Shown here one piece after another: positions 1-9,730 of a stretch of DNA of 64,000 bases; the first letter of the stretch is position 1; the number at the start of each line of letters is the position of its first letter. The stretch is from Liopterus haemorrhoidalis (lineage: Eukaryota; Arthropoda; Insecta; Coleoptera; Dytiscidae): assembly GCA_963971575.1 (NCBI GenBank), contig OZ020615.1, positions 60,335,379 through 60,399,378 on the forward strand, given 5' to 3'. A model generated the notes under the pieces. The model did not search any database, was not told the DNA's origin, and saw only the letters and a program-made list of their open reading frames with translations. Both the position numbers and the translations under genes were made by a program.

Positions 1-213
1 CCAGCCAATTTCCACACCTTTCCAAGTTTTTTAGGCGACAGACGAACGTGGATTGGTCAACATTGAAGTTCGGCCAGTAGCCGGGTATCATGCTATCGTC
101 CTCTTCCACGGCTGACAAAAATGCCTGATCGTTGAAATCCGATGACCGTCTTCTTTCTTCATCATCCTTAAGACTTGTATCACCCGATTTTAACTTGTGG
201 AACCATATTTTAA

Positions 214-823
214 CCCCTTAACGCCCAGCCCCGAGCTCAGTTCGGGTATACTACACTTGCAAAAATGACAAGAAAACGAGGAAAAAAATATTATAAGAAA
301 ATTATAAGAAAATCTTTTGGATATTTGTGTTTTTAACGCATTTATTCTATATAATAAAAATCATGAAAAATTAGATCATTTAGAATTTAGATTAGGTCTA
401 ATTGAGAAATTGATTGAGGAATCCCATTCTTCAAATGTTAGGAAACCAGGCCGGCAAAAAAAAATAAAAACAGGACCTTTGAGACTTTCAGAAAGACATT
501 TCCCCGAATATATCCCCCCATCGAAAAAAAAGATAATCCCACAAGATTGTGTGCAGTTTGCTATAATCAAAGAGATGATAAAAGCAAAAAGAAGAGAAAG
601 GAAACCCGAAGTTATTGCTTAGCCTGCAATGTTGGATTGTGTGATATACCATGCTTCAAAATATATCAAACAGAATTGAATTTTTAGACAGATTTATATT
701 TTTTATCAATAAATTTCATATATAACAACTTAATTATATATAAATAATAAATTAGTTTGATTATTTAATGAAAAAAAATTTTTTACCTCTTTTCTAAAAA
801 AAAAAAAACAAAGTGTTAAGGGG
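214..823 (+). mobile_element. piggyBac-family element (610 bp) with TTAA duplication
   Basis: TTAA at 210-213 and 824-827 flanks ends that match as inverted repeats (CCCCTTAACGCC on the left, CCCCTTAACAC on the right). TTAA targeting and a CCC start are hallmarks of piggyBac. The inside keeps only the 3' end of a transposase gene, so this is an internally deleted, non-autonomous copy. It sits inside the mariner at 1-917. Confidence 0.85.
317..687 (+). pseudogene. piggyBac transposase C-terminal fragment with cysteine-rich domain
   Basis: The first frame (from 317) reads DICVFNAFILYNKN then LDHLEFRLGLIEKLI, which resembles the last part of the piggyBac catalytic region. Near 548 a frameshift moves the reading frame. 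The second frame then gives the C-terminal zinc-binding domain: CAVC, a lysine-rich stretch, YCLAC, VGLCDIPCFKIY, and a stop at 685-687. Spacing of the cysteines matches the piggyBac cysteine-rich domain that binds the element ends. The N-terminal and most catalytic residues are absent, so it cannot encode an active enzyme. Confidence 0.75.
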
Positions 824-917
824 TTAACTTATTTTTGACTGATTGTTCCTTTGCCGAAAAACTCATTGAGATCGCGAAATGACTTTGCCGCTTTCCATCC
901 TTTCTCGAATTGGTATG

Positions 918-1856
918 TATATATATAAAATCTAAATTAAAAATTAAGTAAGGTTTTGTAAGAAACCTTCGGATATATGGATATTTGTTTGGAGGTAGGT
1001 ACTGTTCACTTAATTTTGTCCCTAACAGTATATATTTATCCTAGGTAAAATTTTTACTAACTTTGTGTGTTCCAAAGCTTTTTACACTTTTTTGGAGAGA
1101 GATCATTTTTCCATTCCGTATAGCAGAATAAAAGAATCTAGTATTTTATCATTTGAAGTCTTAACTATTGTTTAGGATTTTTTTCCACATGAATATTTTC
1201 ATTTTTACGAAGGCACTTCTAGCTTTTTCTGTCAAATCGATTATTGTTCGTATTAGGTAAGTTGTAAGTTGTAAACTTTTTATTTCATTTACTCGAATAT
1301 GCCTCATAATTTGAAAAAATATTTTTAGTACCTATTAAAGAAATTTTATACAGTAAATTTACTTAGAATACAATGGTATGTACGGGCTGCTTGTATTTCG
1401 TTTTTATCTTAATTGCATCAATATTTAGTTCTGATAAAGCTGAAAATCTAATTCCATTATAAAGGTAAAATCACGTACTTTACTCGCGAATATAATTGGG
1501 TTTGAATGTTATCTGAAATTAAAATTACAATAAGCAAATATTGTGAGAAATACAACAAATGAACAACCTAATATCGACTTATTGCATTTAAATGCAAATC
1601 AAAATCAGAGGAATTTGCAAATACAAACAAGGATATTAAGATTTAAGCTAATTTAAGATAAGTAAAAGCACAAGAATAGTATGTATGTTAAGTCAGATTT
1701 TTTAAACTGCCGATTTCATGAACTAGGCATGTATGTGCGTATTACACGAAACAAGCAAGTGACAGTGTCACTCTGGTGATCTAAAATGGTACTATAACTA
1801 CTCTCAAAAGTGTTTCCATTAATAAGTTGGTCGTGTTCTTATGACTGCGTCTACTA
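918..1856. other. AT-rich interval, nothing recognised
   Basis: No long reading frame, inverted repeat with a target duplication or RNA motif was recognised on either strand. Confidence 0.5.
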
Positions 1857-2114
1857 TCAGATACTTAGTTTTCCGTTAATGGTAATGAGTTCTACTTTAC
1901 GAACTTCGACATTAATATTTTTTGAAATAATATCCTGGTCACCTAAAATATTGTTGTAGCCATTAAGCTGTAACGGTGGTTGGTAACTTGGGCTTTTTGT
2001 AGCTTTCTGCTGGAGCACGAGGTTAAACAGCAAAGGTGAGGGGACATCTCCTTGTTTGACTCCAGTATGAATTTTAAAAGGCTGTGATAAAAAGTTTCCC
2101 ACTTTCACTCTACT

Positions 2115-3050
2115 TATGGATCCCGACCAGTGAGGTAGTATAACATAGAGACTGAACGAGGTCGAGTTGTTATGAAGCCATCACCTCCATAAACGGGGAA
2201 ACGGGGGTTGCCCCGAGGAGTTGTACAGTTTGTATACATCAATGTTTTGCCCATAAGAATTGAAAGTAAAAATATATTTTTTTAATACTGTAAACTGCAA
2301 ATTTTAATAAAATAAATTTCATAAATAATATTAAATTAACATGAATTTATTAGCATATATTTAAGATAATTAGTAGGTTTCTAAATTACATATGTATAAA
2401 ATACAATATGATCGAAAAAAAAATTTTTTTAGTAGGCCCTGAATTTAAAATTTTAAGTGGACAATTCTATTAATATAAAAATAAATTAATTCCATGTCTA
2501 TCTAGACATCTTTTTCGATCATATTGTATAGCAATGCTTCAGACACTTTCTAAATTTAAAACGGGCAGATATTATATCATTTAGTTCATGATAAATTTAT
2601 CTGACAAATTATAAAGATGTATAGCTATAATCAATGCTGGGTAAAATACTTTTCTGATGTATTCGAAGTACTGAATACAAATACTTTTTTTAAAGGAAAA
2701 ACTATGTGTAACATTTTAATTAAACATTTCTTTTTAGTATTTAAAATAGTACGTAGTTGAAATACAGTTCGCAATTCTTAAAATGCAATTTACGGCAATA
2801 TTGTTAAAAGTTGAAAGATGATGAAAAGGTAAAATACTAAAACAGAAAAAATAACACAACAAAACAATCATAAACACAATACGGCGCCGGCGATTTTCTT
2901 AGCAATAGCTGAGTAAAATAAACGTATATTAGGCAACTTGTTATACTCCTCGGGACAAATCCCCCTTTCGTCTCCACAGGGTCTTGGCTTCATAACAAAC
3001 AATGCCAATGCATAGAGCGTGCTGAGTCTATTTATATGACGCAAATGATA
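2115..3050. mobile_element. Inverted-repeat element inserted in the LINE RT
   Basis: The stretch separating two RT blocks has related ends in opposite orientation. TTGTTATGAAGCCA and CCCGAGGAGT near 2166-2221 recur as the reverse complement near 2945-3000. The match is patchy and no clean target duplication was identified, so the exact ends are uncertain. A 123-bp MITE sits inside it. No transposase was recognised. The superfamily is unknown. Confidence 0.45.
2404..2526. mobile_element. 123-bp TA-flanked MITE
   Basis: Exact 16-bp terminal inverted repeats, CAATATGATCGAAAAA, are bounded by TA at 2402-2403 and 2527-2528. The TA target and the size fit a Tc1/mariner-type MITE. It has no coding capacity. 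Confidence 0.75.
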
Positions 3051-3143
3051 CGCCATTGCCATCGTGGTAAATTTACTGGGGATGCCGAATTCTTCCATGA
3101 TGTCCCAGAGTTTGTCACGTATAATTCTGTCATAGACTTTCCT

Positions 3144-3586
3144 TTCCTTATCATTGTATTTATGAATTTGTTAATATTGGACAGTTGTCTAGTTTATTTA
3201 GTCTCGTTTTGAATTGTAAAATTTAATAATAGTTTCTATTTTTGATCATTATATTACAATATTTAATTGAAATTTAAGTCCTGTTTTCCTATGGTCTGTA
3301 TTCTTCAAGTACACATTATTGTCAATGAATTTCTGCAATTCACCATCCTTGGAGATGATTGATGTACAGTCTGTTATAGCTACGTTTAACTAACATAGGT
3401 AAATTTTCTTTATTGATTGTATAAGATTTTTTTCTATTATGATGTTATTGTTATAGCACCTGAAGAAGCCAACAATGTTGTTGGCGAAACGTTGTGTTTT
3501 GTTAAAATAAACGCTTCTTCTCCAAAAAGCTGAGTGAAATTATTACCTATATTCAAAATTGGACGTTAAATTACTAATCTACTATT
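3144..3586 (+). mobile_element. 443-bp insertion with 12-bp target duplication and Penelope-type hairpin
   Basis: ATAGACTTTCCT occurs at 3132-3143 and 3587-3598 and interrupts the LINE RT, so it is a target-site duplication. The insert has no ORF. Near its 3' end is a motif CTGAAGA, then a 7-bp hairpin, then GAAAC, which resembles the hammerhead-type hairpins described in Penelope-like retroelement ends. A variable-length duplication fits a Penelope-like or other target-primed insertion. It may be a truncated or non-autonomous relative of the element at 9731-11500. Confidence 0.55.
3460..3490 (+). ncRNA. Hammerhead-like hairpin motif
   Basis: CTGAAGA (3460-3466) is followed by a perfect 7-bp stem GCCAACA/TGTTGGC with a 4-base loop, then GAAAC. 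The strings fit the hammerhead core CUGANGA, stem II and GAAA. One extra A lies between the core and the stem, and no convincing stem III with a cleavage triplet was found. Activity is therefore doubtful. Penelope-like elements are known to carry such ribozyme motifs. Confidence 0.35.
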
Positions 3587-3689
3587 ATAGACTTTCCTGA
3601 ACTTTCAATAACATTATGAACGTCGGCAATAATTTTTACCACAACTATACAGAAGTTCACAAAATTCTCAAATAATCCTTGTTAGAAGA

Positions 3690-3935
3690 ACTATATAGTT
3701 CTTTCATTAATTCGCTAGTTCTTCCAGATCTCTCGACCATCTTTCTCTCTTGCCTTGATCACTCATCAGTTCTTTTAACTCTTCCTCCCAGACTGCATCT
3801 CTTCGCTAAATGCTTCAAAGTTTCCTCTTCTTCCTTGCACATTCTACAGAGATTGTCCTCTGGCTTTGCCTAGTGTCTGTTGTTCCTTTCTTCGTTGCCG
3901 CGACTTAACCTCGCAATCCTCCTGACTCTCCCTGA
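3690..3935 (-). pseudogene. LINE C-terminal fragment with zinc-ribbon motif
   Basis: On the minus strand this reads RIARL, GNEERNN, then CRMCKEEEETLKHLAKRC and a degraded tail. That is the CxxC...H...C region found after the RT in many insect non-LTR retrotransposons. It lies upstream of the RT blocks at 1857-3665 in their reading direction, so it must come from a separate copy. Stops and frameshifts are present. Confidence 0.6.
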
Positions 3936-4620
3936 TCTTCCTCTTTTCCCCTTCAAGTATATTGGTATTCCGATCACTCGTATCTCTTTACATCTTTTCA
4001 CACTTGCGATTTGTTTATTCTATTTTGTTAGAAGAACTAGTTCTTTCTTTAATTCGCTACACTTTCATTGGGAATCAGTTTACAAAACCATTAAGATGAT
4101 TTACTTTTCATCATGTTCATAGGTGAGATTGATACAAAAGTGAAAGGCCCTCTTCTGCAGAACCCCGCTGTCGCTTTACTAGACATCATTAATTATATCT
4201 TATTACTCCTTACGTCAGTAACTCGCTACCTGAGACTGATGTACTACCTTTTATAATATTTTGTACGACAATTACAGCTATATTCATTAACATGAGAATT
4301 GACTCATAGTTTAAATGAAGACGGTTACTTAATTAAAGGGTTACGAATTTGATTGGATGTGAACGCTTATATATACTGTTTGTTTTGAATATTAATAGAT
4401 CATAATAGACTATTGTGTAACCCTTGACATAATCTGTGCAACTAAATATTATTTTTTGCACACAATATGTTAAGTTTATTAAGTATGTTTAGATAATTTA
4501 ATTGCTGGTACATTTCTGCAAGGTAGCTAATTACAGTTTGTATAATAAGACGTCCTTGTTGATTTTTGGCGAACTATAAGAGAGAAAAGGAAAAACTAAA
4601 AATAATTGAATTGAATTAAA
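3936..4620. other. Interval with a short direct repeat, otherwise featureless
   Basis: GTTAGAAGAACTA plus TAGTTCTTTC at 3682-3710 recurs in shortened form at 4027-4055. No coding signal or bounded element was recognised. Confidence 0.45.
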
Positions 4621-4634
4621 AAATTTACTATAAA

Positions 4635-5260
4635 TATTATCACGCTACTACCGAATAATTGGTCCAATCTCCATTATTATCAATTATTGCTTGGCATCTT
4701 TTCGGTAAACTTTCTACCAGCTTTTCGACATACTTTGGTAGTGATCTATCCATATCTGCCGTATTTGACGAGTTAGCTGATCCAAATTTTGAACATTTAT
4801 TGTTCGAAGCTTATATTTTATGTAAAAAATAGATTCATCAGAGAAAACCACATCACTCCAATCGCGCTCTAAATTTTGCCCAAGCGAGTCGTTTTTCGAC
4901 ATGTTTCACCGATAACAATGGTTTTGTTTGGTGCTCCTGAATTTAATACCATTTTCAATTAAACGACTCCTCAGGGTCATTAGAACTAACTTAATGTTTT
5001 TTTTTAAACAAAATTGCCTGATATTTACGTAAAGATAACATAGGATTATTTTTAAAAACGTTAAAAATCACTTTATCTTGTTTTTTAGTAATCGCTTTTT
5101 TAATCCACGATTAGGTAATTCGTCAACATTTTTATTAATTTTATAACGTTTCACCTAATATTTCACAAAGTCTACTGACTTGTGCATATATTTTGCTGCA
5201 CTTGAAAAGGACATTTTTGGCCCTTTTGGGTGGGTACATAAAAATACGCTTCAAAACGTT
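4635..5260 (-). pseudogene. Tc1-like transposase relic
   Basis: In pieces, the minus strand reads INKNVDELPNRGLKKRL (N-terminal helix-turn-helix linker), NIRQF, LRSRLIENGIKFRSTK, VEKRLAWAKF, and RDWSDVVFSDES. The last is the second-helix/first-catalytic-acid block typical of Tc1. It then jumps to LPKYVEKLVESLPKRCQAII, the C-terminal end of Tc1 proteins. The middle of the DDE domain is deleted and several frameshifts occur. No terminal inverted repeats were identified. The adjoining hAT element begins at 5341. Confidence 0.75.
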
Positions 5261-5340
5261 TTGCATAAATAGAGCTCATTATTATATAACCGCACTATTG
5301 AAAGACAAAACACATTTTATTACCAGGCGTTGGTCTTGAT

Positions 5341-5992
5341 CAGGGCCGGATTTAGAGTGATGAGCAAATCCAAGTGATGAGCAAAAAAAAAGGTCCTCAC
5401 CTCCCAAATCCAAGTGAAGAGCAAAAAGAAAAGGTCCTCACCTCCCAAATCCAAGTGAAGAGCAAAAAAAAGTCCTCACCTCCCAAATCCAAGTGAAGAG
5501 CAAAAAAAATCCTCACCTCCCAAATCCAAGTGAAGAGCAAAAAAAAAGTCCTCACCTCACAAATCCAAGTGAAGAGCACAAAAAAAAATAAAGGTCCTCA
5601 CCTCGCAAATCCAAGTGAAAAGCAAAAAAAATCCGCACCTCCCAAATCCAAGTGAAGAGCAAAAAAAAAATCCTCACCTCCCAAATCCAAGTGAAGAGCA
5701 AAAAAAAAGTCCTCACCTCACAAATCCAAGTGAAGAGCACAAAAAAAATAAAGGTCCTCACCTCCCAAATCCAAGTGAAGAGCAAAAAAAAAAGGTCCTC
5801 ACCTCCCAAACCCAAGTGAAGAGCAAAAAAAAGAGGACCTCACCTCCCAAATCCAAGTGAAGAGCAAAAAAAAGGTCATCATATCCTGAAATACACGGCA
5901 AAAAATTATGTTGGTTGGTTAGAAGTGGGCCCCTCAGACTTGAATGGGCCTGAAGCGGCCGTTAGTCCCGCTTACGCTAGAATCCGGGCCTG
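5341..5992. mobile_element. hAT-type non-autonomous element filled with a minisatellite
   Basis: The ends are inverted repeats: CAGGGCCGGATTTAG on the left and CAGGCCCGGATTCTAG read inward from the right. The 8-bp flanks GTCTTGAT (5333-5340) and GGCTTGAT (5993-6000) differ at one base, as expected of an old hAT duplication. Almost the whole interior is a tandem array of about 38 bp. The array gives artificial reading frames with repeated PHLPNPSEEQ or FTWIWEVR peptides, which should not be taken as proteins. Confidence 0.75.
5365..5878. repeat. 38-bp minisatellite, about 13 units
   Basis: The unit contains CAAATCCAAGTGAAGAGC, an A run of varying length, and GGTCCTCACCTCCC. I count 13 copies. 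Units differ mainly in A-run length and in an occasional ATAAAG insert, and every second or third unit shares variants, suggesting block duplication. The same unit reappears inside a different element at 12138-12265. Confidence 0.9.
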
Positions 5993-6000
5993 GGCTTGAT

Positions 6001-6953
6001 GTTCTTATCATCCACCCCAACTAGTTATGCCGTATTTGATGATAGATTCTACTAGCGATGTATAAATGATTTTTATTGTTTTTATATTGAGAATGTTACG
6101 TTATTAGGAATATTAGGAATTATCATTTTTGACAACATTTGTAAGTCATCAGGCCCAAATATCCCATTAAAAAGATTTAAATAATTTTCTTTTCTTTTTA
6201 TTTCATTTACTGATTGTTATTTGCTATTGACTGATATGTAAACTGTTATGTATGCGATTTTTAATATATTATGCAATATAAAAAATATATATGTACTGTT
6301 TTATATTACTGTGTTTCGTGATTCTGAAAAGGTTAAGAACCACTGATCTAGTGAATGTCAGCCAAGGAAATAATAGCCGAGTAACAAAAGTAAAAGTCCT
6401 TGTAAGTGTATCCAGCAGTGACCATTATGACCGAAACAGATATTCGCAACATTCCTTTTGAAAATGAAAAGCCGAACATTTCCAAGTTAAAATTGGCTTC
6501 AATTTGTTGAGAGGTTCGCTTGAAGAAATATCTGAAGTGTGGAATTTGACCGGCTATTGGTCACTGGCTGATTTTCGAGCCAACACATTCTGTTTGCTAT
6601 TTAGAAAAGGAACGAATGTTGACTGACGTTTTCCATACTGAATGGGCGGTTCAAACCATCTGTTTCATCTTAAATTAGTCAAGTCAGGCGGTGGTGCAGT
6701 GGTGCTTGCTTTCAAAACTCTTGTTTTCCATCCATTTCGTATAATTTTAAACGCATATTTTATACCGGGCTGGTAAAACCATTTAAAGCATTTAACAAAC
6801 CAATAATCTGCTCAGTTTGCATGCAAACAAACAATTTTAAATGCTATATTCACAAAGTAACTCAAAATTAAGTGATTTATAAATTATAAGCTCCTTGTGA
6901 ACTATAATTTTACAATTGAAATAATACTAGTAATAAATTTTTTATCTATAGGC
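6001..6953. other. Interval with one hAT right-end fragment
   Basis: GGTTAAGAACCACTG ending at 6345 matches the 3' terminal repeat of many insect hAT elements. No partner left end or 8-bp duplication was found. The rest shows no coding signal. Confidence 0.4.
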
Positions 6954-7368
6954 CAGTGTTCTTCAACCCGTGGTCCGCAGAAAATTCCTGCCAGTCCGCG
7001 AAATGTTTCGACCAAATCATGTAGATGCACACTTCTATTCACGAGTATATAGCACATTTTTTTAGTCGACGCCGAAGCTAACTTTTGTCCGAACTATGAT
7101 TTATTTAATATTTACTAGCCCCAATACAACGCCTCTCGCGGCTATTTTCCATACTTCTGAAGAAGCTAGCTCTTTGGAATAGTCGCTTATAAGAGGAAGA
7201 TATACAGTCCAATTATGTAACTCAGTTTCTATGATCATTCTAACAAAATTTGTGCCTATGAGCAAGGTCAGTTACTATCATGAATGAAAGTCATTATACT
7301 TTTTATAATATTTTATCTTGTAGTAACGTTACTACACAGTAAATTTTTACAGAATTGATCTGATTGAA

Positions 7369-7855
7369 ATGTTTCCACTTTTGAAAGAATTTTTGATTGC
7401 TGCTGATGTCAACCAGAAAGTTATATTCAACAATAAGTCAACATTTAAGAGCATTAGCTGAAAATTTGAATAATTATTTCCCTAAAAATGAGGATCCTCG
7501 TAAAGATAACCTCTGGATTAATAATCTCTTCTTGGAAGATATAAAGTCATGTGTACTTGATACTCGTGAAAAATAAAAGCTGATCGAGTTGTCTTGTGAT
7601 GTCACTCTGGTGTCCAGAGATAAAATGCAAATCGCTAGAAAAAGAATATCCATCTTTGAGTTATAAAGCTATCAAATTATTAGTAATTTTTTCGACTTCC
7701 AATTTGTGCGAAAAGAATTTTTCAGCCATGTCTACAATAAAAACCAAACAGAGAAATCGAATGGATGTTAACGCAGCGCTTCGTCTCTCAGAAACAACTC
7801 TGCAGCCACGTGTATCAAATTTTCTAACAAAGAAGCAGCAGCAGATGTCGCACTA
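7369..7855 (+). pseudogene. hAT transposase C-terminal part
   Basis: Successive frames read MFPLLKEFLIAADVNQKV, LAENLNNYFPKNEDPRKDNL, WINNLFLEDIKSCVLDTREK with a stop, then EKEYPSLSYKAIKLL and CEKNFSAMSTIKTKQRNRMD. The latter continues to ALRLSETTLQPRVSNFL, the hAT C-terminal dimerisation domain seen in ZBED/FAM200-like proteins. At least one stop and two frameshifts break it, and the N-terminal BED finger and most of the catalytic core are missing. It is the residual coding part of the element at 6954-8763. Confidence 0.8.
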
Positions 7856-7895
7856 AAAATTGTAATTATGTAATTGTATAACATATACCTATATA

Positions 7896-8650
7896 CGAGG
7901 GATGTTTCCAAAGTTCTGGGAATTTAGCTATAATTTTTATTATTTTGTTAATTTTCGTCAATATTACAATGTAGTTTTTAACTTAATCTCCATTTAACTG
8001 AATACATTTAACCCAACGATAAACTAATTTTTTTAAGCCGTCCTCAAAGAACTTTTTCGGTGTCTCCTATTGAGTTTCTCTTCTGGTCCCAATAGCCTTG
8101 GCACCCAACGCGGCGAAACCTTGCTAACGCCCAAACAATCATGCAAGATGTCATGAACTTGTCGTGTACCTATCCCTAGGCGCATACTAATTTGACGAAT
8201 AGTCATTCGCCTGTCCTCTTTCAGTAGGTCTTCGACGGCAGTAATGTTTCTTTCATTTACCGACGTGCTTGGGCGCCCACTGCGTGGATCGTCTTCTAGT
8301 GATATTCTACCTGTTTTAAAACGATCGATCCACCGATAAACAGTACTTTTGGATTCTGCAGACTCACCAAATACTCCTTGCAGACGCTGAATAATTTCTG
8401 ATGTTTTCACACCTTCTTTCCACAGAAAGAAAATTATTGCTCTTTGAGATTATGCTGCGTCTTTCATGGTTACAAAAACAGTGCTATGAAAACCAGCCTA
8501 TATCAGTCGAACACCTAAATCAGACTGAACAATATTGCACTAGATAGTTGCATAAACATGTCAAGACTTGTCTGGCACCAATAACATTGCCTATAAGTTC
8601 TGCGTAATTTAATTATAGCACAATTCCCAGAATTTAGGAAACATCCCTCG
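7896..8650 (-). mobile_element. Mariner-type element (755 bp) nested in the hAT
   Basis: TA at 7894-7895 and 8651-8652 flanks inverted repeats starting CGAGGGATGTTTCC, followed by a shared CTGGGAATT block. The element carries only the 5' part of a transposase gene on the minus strand. It landed just after the hAT transposase stop, so it is younger than the hAT insertion. Confidence 0.88.
8033..8467 (-). pseudogene. Mariner-like transposase, N-terminal DNA-binding domain only
   Basis: The likely start is at 8467 (MKDAA, then an in-frame stop, then SQRAIIFFLWKEGVKTSEII). From 8410 the frame is open for 125 codons: a first helix-turn-helix (VYRWIDRFKTGRISLEDDPR, SGRPS) and a second (DRRMTIRQISMRLGIGTRQV, HDILHDCLGVSKVS). 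It stops after ESSLR-like residues, and the whole DDD catalytic domain is missing. This is an internal-deletion derivative that could at most bind element ends. Confidence 0.85.
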
Positions 8651-8771
8651 TAATAACAAAATACTATATATATTGGTTTTTATTTGTGTCTTAGCTTACA
8701 GCCGGTCCGCGAAATATTTATCCTATTTTTGGTCCGCGGGGGCAAAAAGGTTGAAGAACACTGCTATAGGC

Positions 8772-9716
8772 TATCTCAAACTTTTAAACTGAACTAAATT
8801 GAATTTAAGTTTTATTAAGTTGTCACTAACTTTTTCAATATCCTATATTTCTTCATTAATAGTATTTGGAATAAAATTCCAAATACACAACGATGAGAAA
8901 ATGCGCTCTGAAACAGCATAACCTTGTTTCCACACCTTTTTAAAATAAAAAAAAAAAATCATAAAAGTCAAACTCATTCAATAAAGAAAACATTCACGTT
9001 TATTGCTGTTTTAATTAGGTTGCGTGACCAGCTTGATAATTCTCGCAGCACGTTGATTGGTCACGATGCGACAATACTATCACAACCAATAACAGAACTC
9101 TATTTTATCAACTGTTGGCTCTCTTGCAAACAGTACTTATTTTAATAAAATAGTTTTAGCTATAAAATTTACCATTTTTAATCATGAAAACAGAAAATTA
9201 AATTGGTTTGATAAAGGTTATACATTTTTAAAAATATGAGAATAATAAAATTGGTTTCCATAGATGTAATTTATTTTAATCTTTTTCAATGCGTAGTTTC
9301 ATAAAATTTATAGTCTAATTTCTAATTAATTTCGTCCCTTTTAGGTTACTAAAGATATAACCAAGAATCCTTATACTACTACTCATACACCTGTCTGTTT
9401 GTACGATATACATTGTGGCTAAACGGTTAGATCTATATTCCGTTCAAAGGTTACAATACAGTATTTATCTTATGGGAAATAGGAGCGGTGTGGCCAAATG
9501 TTGTTAAGTTGTCAAGTATATCAATGAACCAAAAATATTATGCGTAATTTTACGCATCAGACTGTGGCAAAACCACAGGAATTGGAGTTGGAACTTCTTC
9601 ATCATCTAGATTTTTTATTATATTTTTAATTAGAAAATGAGACCTATATTACCTTAGCCATAAATACAAAAAAAAAAAATAACAATTTTAGCCATAATTT
9701 AGCCATGAATTATTTA
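8772..9716. other. AT-rich interval, nothing recognised
   Basis: A short open frame at 8924-9145 has no recognisable motif and begins in an A-rich run. No bounded element was seen. Confidence 0.45.
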
Positions 9717-9730
9717 TATATATATATATT

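Larger units (their letters stand above)
1..917 (-). pseudogene. Mariner transposase, N-terminal DNA-binding region, split by a piggyBac insertion
   Basis: Read on the minus strand, 917-828 gives a helix-turn-helix start (FEKGWKAAKSFRDLNEFFG). After the insert at 214-823 and one copy of TTAA are removed, the frame continues through 209-1 as WFHKLKSGDTSLKDDE and VDQSTFVCRLKNLERCGNWL. That matches the two helix-turn-helix modules of mariner transposases (the part fused into SETMAR in primates). One in-frame TAA lies just before VKIWFHK. The catalytic DDD domain would lie left of base 1, outside the window. The order is clear: mariner first, piggyBac second. The gene is dead because of the stop and the insertion. 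Confidence 0.8.
1857..3665 (-). pseudogene. Non-LTR retrotransposon (LINE) reverse transcriptase, broken by two insertions
   Basis: The minus strand reads an RT in pieces. At about 3650-3600 a decayed VIDFRK block leads into KVYDRIIRDKLWDIMEEFG and IPSKFT at 3140-3060. The next block, KVGNFLSQPFKIHTGVKQGD and SPLLFNLVL, lies at 2108-2000 and is the RT motif around the conserved GxxQGD. A degraded tail follows to 1857. The first two blocks are separated by a 443-bp insert (3144-3586). The second and third are separated by about 950 bp carrying inverted repeats (2115-3050). Frameshifts and loss of the YADD region make it dead. Confidence 0.75.
6954..8763 (+). mobile_element. hAT element (1810 bp) with 8-bp duplication, containing a nested mariner
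   Basis: Terminal repeats CAGTGTTCTTCAACC on both ends are flanked by CTATAGGC at 6946-6953 and 8764-8771. Interior sequence just inside both ends repeats GTCCGCG-type motifs. It holds the 3' part of a hAT transposase gene (7369-7855) and a 755-bp mariner (7896-8650). About 170 bp at 7198-7372 is also present in the hAT at 19081-20420 (near 20143-20285), so the two are relatives. Confidence 0.9.

Noticed and set aside
5397..5860. Long overlapping frames on both strands with repeated FTWIWEVR or HLPNPSEEQKK peptides
   Set aside because: They are the direct product of a 38-bp tandem DNA repeat with A runs, not a protein with internal repeats.
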